DNA of 64,000 nucleotides from NCBI GenBank assembly GCA_004297165.1, contig SCUJ01000011.1, positions 254,095 to 318,094 of the forward strand, given 5' to 3'. Below, piece after piece: positions 57,915 through 64,000 of this stretch. Both the position numbers and the translations under genes were made by a program. The notes beneath the pieces were generated by a model that was given only the letters and a program-made list of their open reading frames with translations, was not told the origin of the DNA and made no database searches. Source of the stretch: Gammaproteobacteria bacterium (GTDB taxonomy: Bacteria > Pseudomonadota > Gammaproteobacteria > Eutrophobiales > Eutrophobiaceae). The number at the start of each line of letters is the position of its first letter. Position 1 is the stretch's first letter.

Positions 57915-58949
57915 TCAGAAACTGTCTTTGTTGGCCGCCTTGCTGCGGGCCTGGTCCTTGTCGACAATGCCCTTGTTCACCAGCTCGTGCAGATTCTGAT
58001 CCAGGGTCTGCATGCCGTATTGCTGGCCGGTCTGGATCGCGGAATACATCTGCGCAATCTTGTTCTCCCGGATCAGGTTGCGGATGGCCGGCGTGCCGAT
58101 CATGATCTCATGGGCCGCCGCCCGCCCGCCGCCCTTTTTCTTGAGCAGGGTTTGCGAGATGACCGCGCGCAGCGATTCGGACAGCATGGCGCGGATCATG
58201 TCCTTCTCCGCCGCCGGAAATACGTCGACGATGCGGTCGATGGTCTTGGCGGCGGAACTGGTGTGCAGGGTGCCGAATACCAGGTGACCTGTTTCCGCGG
58301 CGGAGAGCGCAAGGCGGATGGTCTCCAGGTCGCGCATTTCGCCGACCAGGATAACGTCCGGGTCCTCGCGCAACGCGGAACGCAAGGCCTCGTTGAATCC
58401 GAGGGTGTCGCGGTGAACCTCGCGCTGGTTGATCAGGCATTTTTTGCTTTCATGCACGAACTCGATGGGGTCCTCCACCGTCAGGATATGACCGTATTCC
58501 GTTTCATTTTTATGGTTGACCATGGCGGCCAGCGTCGTGGATTTGCCGGAACCGGTCGGGCCGGTGACCAGCACCACGCCGCGTGGATAGTCCGAGATCT
58601 GTTCGAAGATCTTGGGGGCCTTGAGTTGTTCGAGCGACAGGATCGTGGAGGGAATGGTCCTGAAGACGGCAAACGCCCCGCGGTTCTGGTTGGCGGCATT
58701 GACCCGAAAGCGCGCCAGATTCGGCACGGGAAAGGAAAAGTCGCACTCGAGGAATTCCTCGTAGTCCTTGCGCTGCTTGTCGTTCATGATGTCATACACC
58801 ATGTCGTGGACTTCCTTGTGGTCCAGCGGTGGCACGTTGATGCGGCGGACATCGCCGTCGACCCGGATCATCGGCGGCAGGCCGGCCGACAAATGCAGAT
58901 CCGATGCGCCGTTCTTGACGCTGAAAGCCAGTAATTCACCGATATCCAT
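57915..58949 (-). CDS. pilT: Type IV pilus retraction ATPase PilT
   Basis: PilT depolymerises pili. The 344-residue product has IGELLAFSVKNGASDLHLSAGLPP, Walker A GPTGSGKST, the Asp box LTVEDPIEFVHE, GEMRDLETI and HTSSAAKTIDRIVDVF. GGAGG stands 7 bp before the ATG at 58949. It is divergent from yggS, as in Pseudomonas. Confidence 0.97.
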   Translation of the reverse strand: MDIGELLAFSVKNGASDLHLSAGLPPMIRVDGDVRRINVPPLDHKEVHDMVYDIMNDKQRKDYEEFLECDFSFPVPNLARFRVNAANQNRGAFAVFRTIPSTILSLEQLKAPKIFEQISDYPRGVVLVTGPTGSGKSTTLAAMVNHKNETEYGHILTVEDPIEFVHESKKCLINQREVHRDTLGFNEALRSALREDPDVILVGEMRDLETIRLALSAAETGHLVFGTLHTSSAAKTIDRIVDVFPAAEKDMIRAMLSESLRAVISQTLLKKKGGGRAAAHEIMIGTPAIRNLIRENKIAQMYSAIQTGQQYGMQTLDQNLHELVNKGIVDKDQARSKAANKDSF

Positions 58950-59120
58950 CAATAACCTCCCGAATCGATAGTCATGGCGATGCGCGATTAATAGTATAAC
59001 GTATCCACGCCGCATAGATTCAGGCTAGGAGGCGCGGAAGCTAATCCTCTTTATTTACCGAGGATATACACTTACGGCACAATGTTACTGACTTTTTGAA
59101 GTATAGACCACTGCCAGTTC

Positions 59121-59819
59121 ATGAAGACCATCGCGCTGCGCCTCAAGTCCCTGCGGGATAGGATCCTTGACGCCGAAAGACTCCACGGGCGGCCGCCGGG
59201 GTCGGTGGCCTTGCTGGCGGTCAGCAAGACCCGGAGCGCGGAGGAGATCAGGGCGGCGCGCGCTGCGGGACAACTCCGTTTCGGGGAAAATTACCTGCAA
59301 GAGGCCATGGTCAAGATGGATACCCTGGCGGATCTCGATTTGGAATGGCATTTCATCGGCCCGATCCAGTCCAACAAGACCCGCGAGATCGCGGCCCGGT
59401 TTGCCTGGGTGCATTCCGTAGACCGGCTGAAGATCGCACAGCGCCTCTCCGCTACCCGTCCGCCCGAACTCCCGCCCTTGAATGTCTGCATCCAGGTGAA
59501 TATCGGTGATGAGTCGAGCAAATCGGGCATAAACCTGGCGCAGCTTCCGGAACTTGCCCAGGAGATCGGCAGGTTGCCCCGTCTCAAGCTCCGCGGGCTG
59601 ATGACCATGCCCAGATTGACCGAGGATCAGGCTGAACAACGCCGGCAGTTCCGAGATCTGCGCGAGGGATACGATCGCCTGAAGGCGGTGGGGAATTCCC
59701 TGGATACACTCTCCATGGGCACCAGCGCGGACCTGGAAGCGGCGATCGCCGAAGGCGCTACTATCGTGCGCGTCGGGACCGATGTCTTTGGCGAGCGAGG
59801 CGCTGACCGGCTCGCCTGA
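59121..59819 (+). CDS. yggS: YggS family pyridoxal-phosphate homeostasis protein
   Basis: The 232-residue PLP-binding protein has VALLAVSKTRSAEEIR (PLP Lys), RFGENYLQEAMVKM, WHFIGPIQSNK and LSMGTSADLEAAIAEGATIVRVG. It buffers PLP and influences amino-acid pools. It begins yggS-proC-yggT-yggU. Confidence 0.96.
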   Translation: MKTIALRLKSLRDRILDAERLHGRPPGSVALLAVSKTRSAEEIRAARAAGQLRFGENYLQEAMVKMDTLADLDLEWHFIGPIQSNKTREIAARFAWVHSVDRLKIAQRLSATRPPELPPLNVCIQVNIGDESSKSGINLAQLPELAQEIGRLPRLKLRGLMTMPRLTEDQAEQRRQFRDLREGYDRLKAVGNSLDTLSMGTSADLEAAIAEGATIVRVGTDVFGERGADRLA

Positions 59820-59882
59820 TCTTGAGATAGGTTCTACAATAGCCCCACAATCAAACGGGCGACGCGAGAGAGAAAGATCGGA

Positions 59883-60716
59883 ATGAAAGACCTGAACCTC
59901 TGTTTCATCGGATGCGGCAACATGGGGCGGAGCCTGATCGGCGGCCTGCTCGCCGACGGCTATCGCGCGGACCGCCTGTGCGGGATCGACCCTAACCCCC
60001 AGCAGCGGGAGATCACCCAGGGCAGATTCGGCATCGAGGTCTATGAGGACAACCCTGGAATCGTCAATCAGGCGGATATCCTGGTGCTGGCTGTCAAACC
60101 GCAACAGATGCGGGCGATGCTGACAAGTCTGGCGACCGCGATGAATCGCGCCCGCGCCCCGCTGGTGATCTCGGTGGCCGCGGGGATCCGGATCGCGACG
60201 ATCGAGCGGTGGCTCGGACACGATCTGGCGGTGGTCAGGGCGATGCCCAACACCCCGGCCATCATCCGCACCGGGATCACGGGCCTCTACGCCAACCAGC
60301 GCGCCACTCCCGAACATCGCCAGCAGGCCGAGTCGCTCCTGCGATCCGTTGGGGCGGTGGTCTGGGTCGGGATGGAGGAACATCTCGATATCGTCACCGC
60401 CTTGTCCGGCAGCGGGCCGGCCTACTTTTTTCTGCTGATGGAGCTGCTTGAACGCGCCGCGGTGGAACAGGGCCTGCCGGCGGAGCAGGCCCGGTTGTTG
60501 ACTGTGGAAACGGCGCTCGGTGCGGCCAGGATGGTAATGGAATCCAGCCACACCGCCGCCACGCTCCGGCAACAGGTGACCTCGCCCGGCGGCACGACCG
60601 AGGCGGCAATCCAGGTGTTGACCCAGGGCGGGATCGAACAACTGGTCCGCCAGGCCCTCGTCGCAGCCAGGAATCGATCCGTCGAACTGGCGGACCGGTT
60701 CGGTAGCGACGCGTGA
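59883..60716 (+). CDS. proC: Pyrroline-5-carboxylate reductase
   Basis: ProC makes proline. The 277-residue product has the NAD(P) site LCFIGCGNMGRSLIGGLL, VVRAMPNTPAIIRTGITGLYAN, LSGSGPAYFFLLMELL and TSPGGTTEAAIQVL. It overlaps yggT by 4 bp. Confidence 0.97.
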   Translation: MKDLNLCFIGCGNMGRSLIGGLLADGYRADRLCGIDPNPQQREITQGRFGIEVYEDNPGIVNQADILVLAVKPQQMRAMLTSLATAMNRARAPLVISVAAGIRIATIERWLGHDLAVVRAMPNTPAIIRTGITGLYANQRATPEHRQQAESLLRSVGAVVWVGMEEHLDIVTALSGSGPAYFFLLMELLERAAVEQGLPAEQARLLTVETALGAARMVMESSHTAATLRQQVTSPGGTTEAAIQVLTQGGIEQLVRQALVAARNRSVELADRFGSDA

Positions 60717-61300
60717 GCGGGGGTTATCTCTCCGAGGCCGGGATGTTTCTGGTCAGCACGGTATTCGACCTCTACATCCTGGTCGTCGCCCTGCGTTTCC
60801 TGTTGCAGCTCGTCAGGGCGGACTTTTATAACCCCATCTCCCAGTTCATCGTCACCCTGACGAATCCGCCGTTGCGCTACCTGCGGCGCTGGATCCCCGG
60901 CTACGCCGGGGTCGATTGGGCCTGCCTCCTCCTCCTGTTTGGCGTGCAGATCCTGGAATTGACGCTGATCAGTCTCATCGGCGGGCAGATGCCCTCCATC
61001 TTGGGGCTCCTCGTGCTCAGCCTCGCGAGTCTGGTGCGTCTGGGCATCTACATCATGATGTTCGCGATCATCGTCCAGGTTATCATCTCCTGGGTCGCGC
61101 CCGGGGCCTACAACCCATTGACGGTGCTGCTCTACCGGCTGACCGATTTCATCCTGCGGCCGGCGCGGCGGCTCCTGCCGCCGGTGAGTGGCGTGGATTT
61201 CTCCCCATGGCTGGTGTTGGTCGCGCTGCAACTGGGGATCATCCTCATCGTGAAACCGCTGTTGCGTTTGGGTTATATCCTCTCCGGGTATGTCATCTAA
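60713..61300 (+). CDS. yggT: YggT family membrane protein
   Basis: This 195-residue protein has two YGGT repeats, each with two membrane segments: FDLYILVVALRFLLQLVRADFYNPISQFIVTLTNPPLRYLRR and IMMFAIIVQVIISWVAPGAYNPLTVLLYRLTDFILRPARRLLPPVSGVDFSP. YggT proteins are linked to cation or osmotic stress. Start overlaps proC by 4 bp. Confidence 0.93.
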   Translation: MSGGYLSEAGMFLVSTVFDLYILVVALRFLLQLVRADFYNPISQFIVTLTNPPLRYLRRWIPGYAGVDWACLLLLFGVQILELTLISLIGGQMPSILGLLVLSLASLVRLGIYIMMFAIIVQVIISWVAPGAYNPLTVLLYRLTDFILRPARRLLPPVSGVDFSPWLVLVALQLGIILIVKPLLRLGYILSGYVI

Positions 61301-61601
61301 CGAGGATTTGAACAACAAAGGGTGGTTCCGGAGCGAGCGTGACACCCTGTACCTCTCGATTCAAATACAGACCCGGGCCGGCAAGGACGAAATCGCGGGG
61401 ATCCGCAACGGCCGGCTGCTGATCCGAATCAAGACCCCGCCCGTGGATAGCAAGGCCAATCTGCGGCTGCTGGAATTTCTCGCGGAGCGGCTCCATGTGC
61501 CACGCTCGCGCCTCAAGATCGTCCAGGGCGAACACAACCGTTACAAGGTCGTGGCGGTGAGTGAATGCGGAATCATCGATCCCGGAGTTGTCCTGCTTTA
61601 G
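61290..61601 (+). CDS. yggU: DUF167 family protein YggU
   Basis: This 103-residue protein contains LSIQIQTRAGKDEIAGIRNGRLLIRIKTPPVDSKANLRLLEFLAERL and ends RYKVVAVSE, the DUF167 family, whose function is unknown. It overlaps yggT by 11 bp. In related genomes metX and metW usually follow; here an integron remnant does. Confidence 0.93.
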   Translation: MSSNEDLNNKGWFRSERDTLYLSIQIQTRAGKDEIAGIRNGRLLIRIKTPPVDSKANLRLLEFLAERLHVPRSRLKIVQGEHNRYKVVAVSECGIIDPGVVLL

Positions 61602-61763
61602 GCGTTAAGGTGAGTCATATCGGACTGACTTTTTCCGTACTTGCCTCATTCTTAGGATCTGATCCAGGCGAAGATCAGTAGTTCCGGACTTTTTCTTCAG
61701 GCTTAGCGTTTGATGTGTTCGGCGCGAGCAGCGAAGCTTCGAAGCGTCCCGACGAGCGGCTGG

Positions 61764-61976
61764 TTATGCGGCAATTTCAATGTAGGAAGAGCGACTGGTA
61801 GGGTTCGGGATTTCATACCCCTCTTCTTTCAACCCGTCCAGATGGAAGGAAATAGCCTCACGCATACTCTGCTCGGTTTCTTCGATGGTATTTCCAGTGG
61901 ATACACAGCCAGGCAAATCCGGGGAATAGGCAGAGTAGCCGGTTTTGGATTTTTCAATAACGATAAGGTATTTCAT
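61764..61976 (-). CDS. hicB: HicB family antitoxin (cassette-borne)
   Basis: This 70-residue protein has MKYLIVIEKSKTGYSAYSPDLPGCVSTGNTIEETEQSMREAISFHLDGL, the partially degraded RNase H fold of HicB antitoxins. It lacks a separate C-terminal DNA-binding domain, as in short HicB forms. It overlaps hicA by one base. Its stop lies in GCATAAC, an attC R''-like box (61763-61769, minus strand); a matching R' box is not clear. Confidence 0.93.
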   Translation of the reverse strand: MKYLIVIEKSKTGYSAYSPDLPGCVSTGNTIEETEQSMREAISFHLDGLKEEGYEIPNPTSRSSYIEIAA

Positions 61977-62161
61977 TATTTGAGCCCTGCCTGTTTCAGG
62001 ATACTGTTCATTGTAGCCGGTGCTAGGTCATCTTTCATCTTCCCAGGGATGGTCACCAGACCCCTTTTGACAGGATGCTTGTATTGCCGGTGACTACCTC
62101 TGGTTCGGGCCAGGAACCAACCGTCATTTTCTACCAGCTTAATGGCGTCCCTGACGTTCAA
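61976..62161 (-). CDS. hicA: HicA family toxin (cassette-borne)
   Basis: This 61-residue protein has the HicA double-stranded-RNA-binding-like fold with GWFLARTRGSHRQYKHP (catalytic His 24) and LVTIPGKMKDDLAPATMNSILKQAG. HicA cleaves mRNA until bound by HicB. It begins 33 bp after attC 62194-62254. Confidence 0.93.
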   Translation of the reverse strand: MNVRDAIKLVENDGWFLARTRGSHRQYKHPVKRGLVTIPGKMKDDLAPATMNSILKQAGLK

Positions 62162-62193
62162 TGGTAATTCCTTAGAGGTTCATTTTATTTGCC

Positions 62194-62254
62194 GCATAAC
62201 GCCAGCTTCACGCGCGGCGGCTTTTTGCTGTCGCCGTGAAAGCAGATGTTATGT
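62194..62254 (-). other. attC recombination site (right array)
   Basis: On the minus strand R'' ACATAAC (62248-62254) and R' GTTATGC (62194-62200) bound 61 bp. The arms GCTTTCACG and CGTGAAGC pair with one unpaired T, the extrahelical base expected of attC. The preceding cassette gene's stop codon lies inside R''. Confidence 0.8.
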
Positions 62255-62638
62255 TTCCTTTGGTAGTCTAAGTTGTTTTCTGATAGCACCCTCTACCTTA
62301 TGCGCTTGCTCGTATTCAGTGGTATTGGAAAATCCAATAAGATGCTTAGCTGCTTCTTCTGGGTGATACCCTTTGAACTTTTTCAAATAGGCCAAATACC
62401 ATATTGGCAAGTCCTGTATTGCAGCCGTAAGTTGAGAAGATGTTCGTCTGTTTGCAAGACTACGTTCACGATGCAGTGACTTCATTTCGTCATTTAACTT
62501 TTCTGAATTTATAACTTGAGCATAATAAATAAAATCAATCAGTACTTGATTCCGAAGATCTCGAAATCTCAGGATCGGTTGCATATTAAAGGTCGTGAAC
62601 CAGTAACTAAAGGCACCAGCTACAAGGCCAATTAACAA
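62249..62638 (-). CDS. Integron cassette gene: small membrane-anchored protein of unknown function
   Basis: The 129-residue reading starts with TTG and has one N-terminal membrane helix (MLIGLVAGAFSYWFT) and a charged helical domain (DEMKSLHRERSLANRRTSSQ, EEAAKHLIGFSNTTEYEQAHK). The frame stays open upstream to about 62675 without an ATG. An ATG at 62678, directly after the shared leader, is in another frame, so a one-base frameshift may have broken the gene. No known family recognised. It ends within attC. Confidence 0.65.
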   Translation of the reverse strand: MLIGLVAGAFSYWFTTFNMQPILRFRDLRNQVLIDFIYYAQVINSEKLNDEMKSLHRERSLANRRTSSQLTAAIQDLPIWYLAYLKKFKGYHPEEAAKHLIGFSNTTEYEQAHKVEGAIRKQLRLPKET

Positions 62639-62681
62639 TGATAAAAGCCCAATGTCCGTTATTTTCCTCCAGAAACATAAC

Positions 62682-62762
62682 TAGTGATAGTAGGACAGTT
62701 TGTCGGATAATGTTATTGAGCGTCTGAACGGGACATCATTAATTACCTCCCTGTTCAATGAG
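62682..62762 (-). repeat. Integron leader repeat, right copy (possible attI region)
   Basis: This is the inverted counterpart of 29202-29283, with three exact blocks of 20, 15 and 16 bp in the same order and near-equal spacing. It sits between the integrase N-terminal fragment and the first minus-strand cassette. Confidence 0.7.
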
Positions 62763-62848
62763 ATAGGATTAAAAAGGATTATAGTCAGCCGTTATCAGGG
62801 GTGTCTATATTCCTGTTTTTAATATCCTTAGATAGAGGATGCGCCTAT

Positions 62849-63000
62849 ATTGATAACCACCGCAACCCTCGTCTTCTCGATCAAGTCCGTACACGCATCC
62901 GTTATCTGCATTATTCGCAGAAAACCGAGAAATCCTATGTTTAAATACAATCGTATTTTTTTGTACAAGGAAGTGCTGCATCAGGACTTGAGAGAATTCC
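62849..63000 (+). pseudogene. intI: Integron integrase, N-terminal fragment only
   Basis: In the frame from 62849 the plus strand reads IDNHRNPRLLDQVRTRIRYLHYSQKTEKSYV, closely matching integron integrase N-termini (IRxxHYSxRTExaYV). The usual start ATG appears changed to ATT, and a stop follows at 62942. In the next frame YNRIFLYKEVLHQDL (62946-62990) matches the later FLY..VL..DL segment of the same protein, so an internal part is deleted. The orientation, divergent from the minus-strand cassettes, is that of an integron. Confidence 0.8.
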
Positions 63001-63142
63001 CGGTTATGGCCTGTGAAACAAGTTTCGGTCCGGAGGGTTGCCTATTGCAGTATCCGCGTGGGCACGGAAGACGTGCGCCACCCTACGGCGATTATTCGCT
63101 GCTATAGTTAGAATGAGAGAAACGCCAACTGGAGCCGCCGTC

Positions 63143-63589
63143 ATGTTCAACCGTTTGAGGATTGCCTGTTTAATCTTCGCCACCTTGCTGACCAGCGCAG
63201 CAGGCGCGGAGCAATTCGAAACCTTCGGCGATTACACCGTCCATTACAGCGCCTTCACCACGGATTTCCTCTCCGTAGACATCGCGAAATCCTATGGCAT
63301 AACCCGGAGCAAGAACCGCGCCTTATTGAACATCTCCATCCTGAAAAAGGTGCTGGGCACGACGGGGACGCCGGTGCATGCCAGGGTGAATGTCACGGCA
63401 ACCAACCTGCATGCGCAGGTGCGTGAGTTGAATGTGAGAGAACTCGCGGAACCTGGCGCGGTGTATTATCTTGCCGAGCTGCCCGTGAGTCACGGCGAGA
63501 CCCTCACGTTCAATGTGGAGGTCACCCCCGGCGACGACAAAACGCCCTACAACTTTTCCTTTCAGCAGCAGTTCGTCACGAAGTATTAA
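63143..63589 (+). CDS. DUF4426 domain-containing exported protein
   Basis: This 148-residue protein has a signal peptide (MFNRLRIACLIFATLLTSAAGA) and a DUF4426 domain (FGDYTVHYSAFTTDFLSVDIAKSYGITRSKNRALLNISIL). Function unknown. In related genomes it follows metX-metW and precedes rdgB; here it follows an integron remnant and is convergent with xthA. The start at 63143 follows GGAG; an upstream in-frame start would lack the signal peptide at its N-terminus. Confidence 0.9.
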   Translation: MFNRLRIACLIFATLLTSAAGAEQFETFGDYTVHYSAFTTDFLSVDIAKSYGITRSKNRALLNISILKKVLGTTGTPVHARVNVTATNLHAQVRELNVRELAEPGAVYYLAELPVSHGETLTFNVEVTPGDDKTPYNFSFQQQFVTKY

Positions 63590-63734
63590 CAGGCTTTTGA
63601 AAAACGTCACGAGCGACGGCAGAACCAGGCGCACGCTGGCGAAAAACCGCAGTTTACACAGTAGTAAATGAGGATTTTGAGACCGCGCGCAACGCCGTTA
63701 TACCTAGCGCAGTAGTTATTCAACAGCCTGTTAA
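63586..63734. repeat. 149-bp element with terminal inverted repeats between convergent genes
   Basis: TTAACAGGCTTTTGAAAAAC (63586-63605) and GTTATTCAACAGCCTGTTAA (63715-63734) are inverted repeats matching at 18 of 20 positions. The interior has no gene. The stop codons of DUF4426 (63587-63589) and xthA (63731-63733) both lie in the repeats. It looks like a small non-autonomous mobile or palindromic repeat; a diverged copy is at 50748-50880. Confidence 0.75.
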
Positions 63735-64000
63735 AGAGTCAGATCGTATTCCATGATCAGGGGGGCATGGTCGGAAAAACGCTGCGCCGTGTAGATCTCT
63801 GCGCCACGCACCCGGTCCCGGAGGCGCGGTGAGATGATCTGGTAATCGATCCGCCAACCGACGTTTTTCGCCCGGGCCTGACCGCGGTTTGACCACCAGG
63901 TGTACTGATCCGCCTCCTGGTTGACCACGCGGAAGGCGTCCACCAGACCGACCTCGTCAAAGACCTTGTCCAGCCAGGCCCGCTCCTCCGGCAGGAAACC
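63731..64000 (-). CDS. xthA: Exodeoxyribonuclease III, C-terminal part (5' end outside window)
   Basis: XthA is an apurinic/apyrimidinic endonuclease and 3' exonuclease of base excision repair. The 89-residue fragment has TWWSNRGQARAKNVGWRIDYQIIS and ends FSDHAPLIMEYDLTL, with the conserved Asp of RIDYQ and the SDHAP catalytic His. The gene continues beyond base 64000. Confidence 0.93.
   Translation of the reverse strand, partial: GFLPEERAWLDKVFDEVGLVDAFRVVNQEADQYTWWSNRGQARAKNVGWRIDYQIISPRLRDRVRGAEIYTAQRFSDHAPLIMEYDLTL

Noticed and set aside
59085-60641. Long minus-strand open frame of 518 codons opposite yggS and proC
   Set aside because: It is an antisense shadow in GC-rich coding DNA; the plus-strand genes match known families along their full length. 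The same applies to 32232-33515 opposite polA.
61690-61769. Full attC site after hicB
   Set aside because: R'' GCATAAC is present, but no GTTRRRY partner or convincing paired arms are found; only a weak GCTAAGC lies at a plausible distance.
63040-63095. Hairpin GTGGGCACG/CGTGCGCCAC as a terminator
   Set aside because: The stem has a bulge and no run of T follows; it is probably a chance or old repeat sequence within the integrase remnant.
62850-63107. Open frame of 85 codons starting TTG at 62850
   Set aside because: Its first part is in the wrong frame over the integrase N-terminus, and the later part is the frame-shifted continuation of the same remnant; it is not a gene by itself.

Overview
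The window is a chromosomal segment of a gammaproteobacterium. Gene order resembles Pseudomonas and Chromatiales-type genomes in many blocks: ftsX-rpoH, rpmH-rnpA-yidD-yidC-mnmE, tatABC beside his genes, rpoN-lptBAC-kdsCD, hemCDXY, gshB-tonB-yqgE-ruvX-pyrRBC', and pilTU-yggS-proC-yggT. It spans the replication origin region (gyrB, dnaN, dnaA, rpmH), and base composition is visibly more AT-rich there (about 9-17 kb) than in the GC-rich flanks. No rRNA, tRNA or CRISPR was recognised.

Layout. 0-1.5 kb: the end of ftsX, then rpoH behind a perfect CIRCE operator. 1.5-5.2 kb: a minus-strand set of exported proteins (TPR protein, DUF4159, metallophosphoesterase) with no known joint function. 5.3-10.1 kb: cyoE and the biotin operon bioBFCD, which has no bioH. 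10.2-19.3 kb: comF, gyrB, a decayed recF, dnaN, an AT-rich spacer with DnaA boxes (candidate oriC), dnaA, rpmH, rnpA, yidD and yidC. 19.3-24.3 kb: mnmE, DUF6165, two glycosyltransferases, an ELM1-like protein and a zinc-finger protein. 24.3-28.9 kb: ilvE, a rhodanese, tatCBA, hisE, hisI and hisA (no hisF between hisA and hisI). 29.0-30.5 kb: a broken integron (integrase C-terminus, two cassettes with attC sites, one a BrnT/BrnA-type toxin-antitoxin pair). 30.6-44.2 kb: polA, a LOG-family protein, DUF2782, HPr-rapZ-hprK-hpf-rpoN, the LPS export and Kdo genes, amgK-murU and a small UPF0016 protein. 44.3-48.9 kb: haem genes. 48.9-55.6 kb: gshB, tonB and a pyrimidine cluster with a catalytically dead dihydroorotase. 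55.6-61.6 kb: three PilT/PilU-type ATPases, yggS, proC, yggT and yggU. 61.7-63.0 kb: a second broken integron in inverted orientation (HicAB cassette, one other cassette, integrase N-terminus). 63.1-64 kb: a DUF4426 protein, a 149-bp inverted-repeat element and the end of xthA.

The most unusual features are two inverted integron remnants about 33 kb apart that hold complementary ends of an integrase and share an 80-bp leader; a recF pseudogene between dnaN and gyrB that carries two parS-like 16-mers; and CIRCE control of the sigma-32 gene. The remaining genes are standard housekeeping functions: replication, envelope biogenesis (Lpt, Kdo, peptidoglycan recycling), haem, biotin, histidine and pyrimidine synthesis, Tat export and twitching motility.
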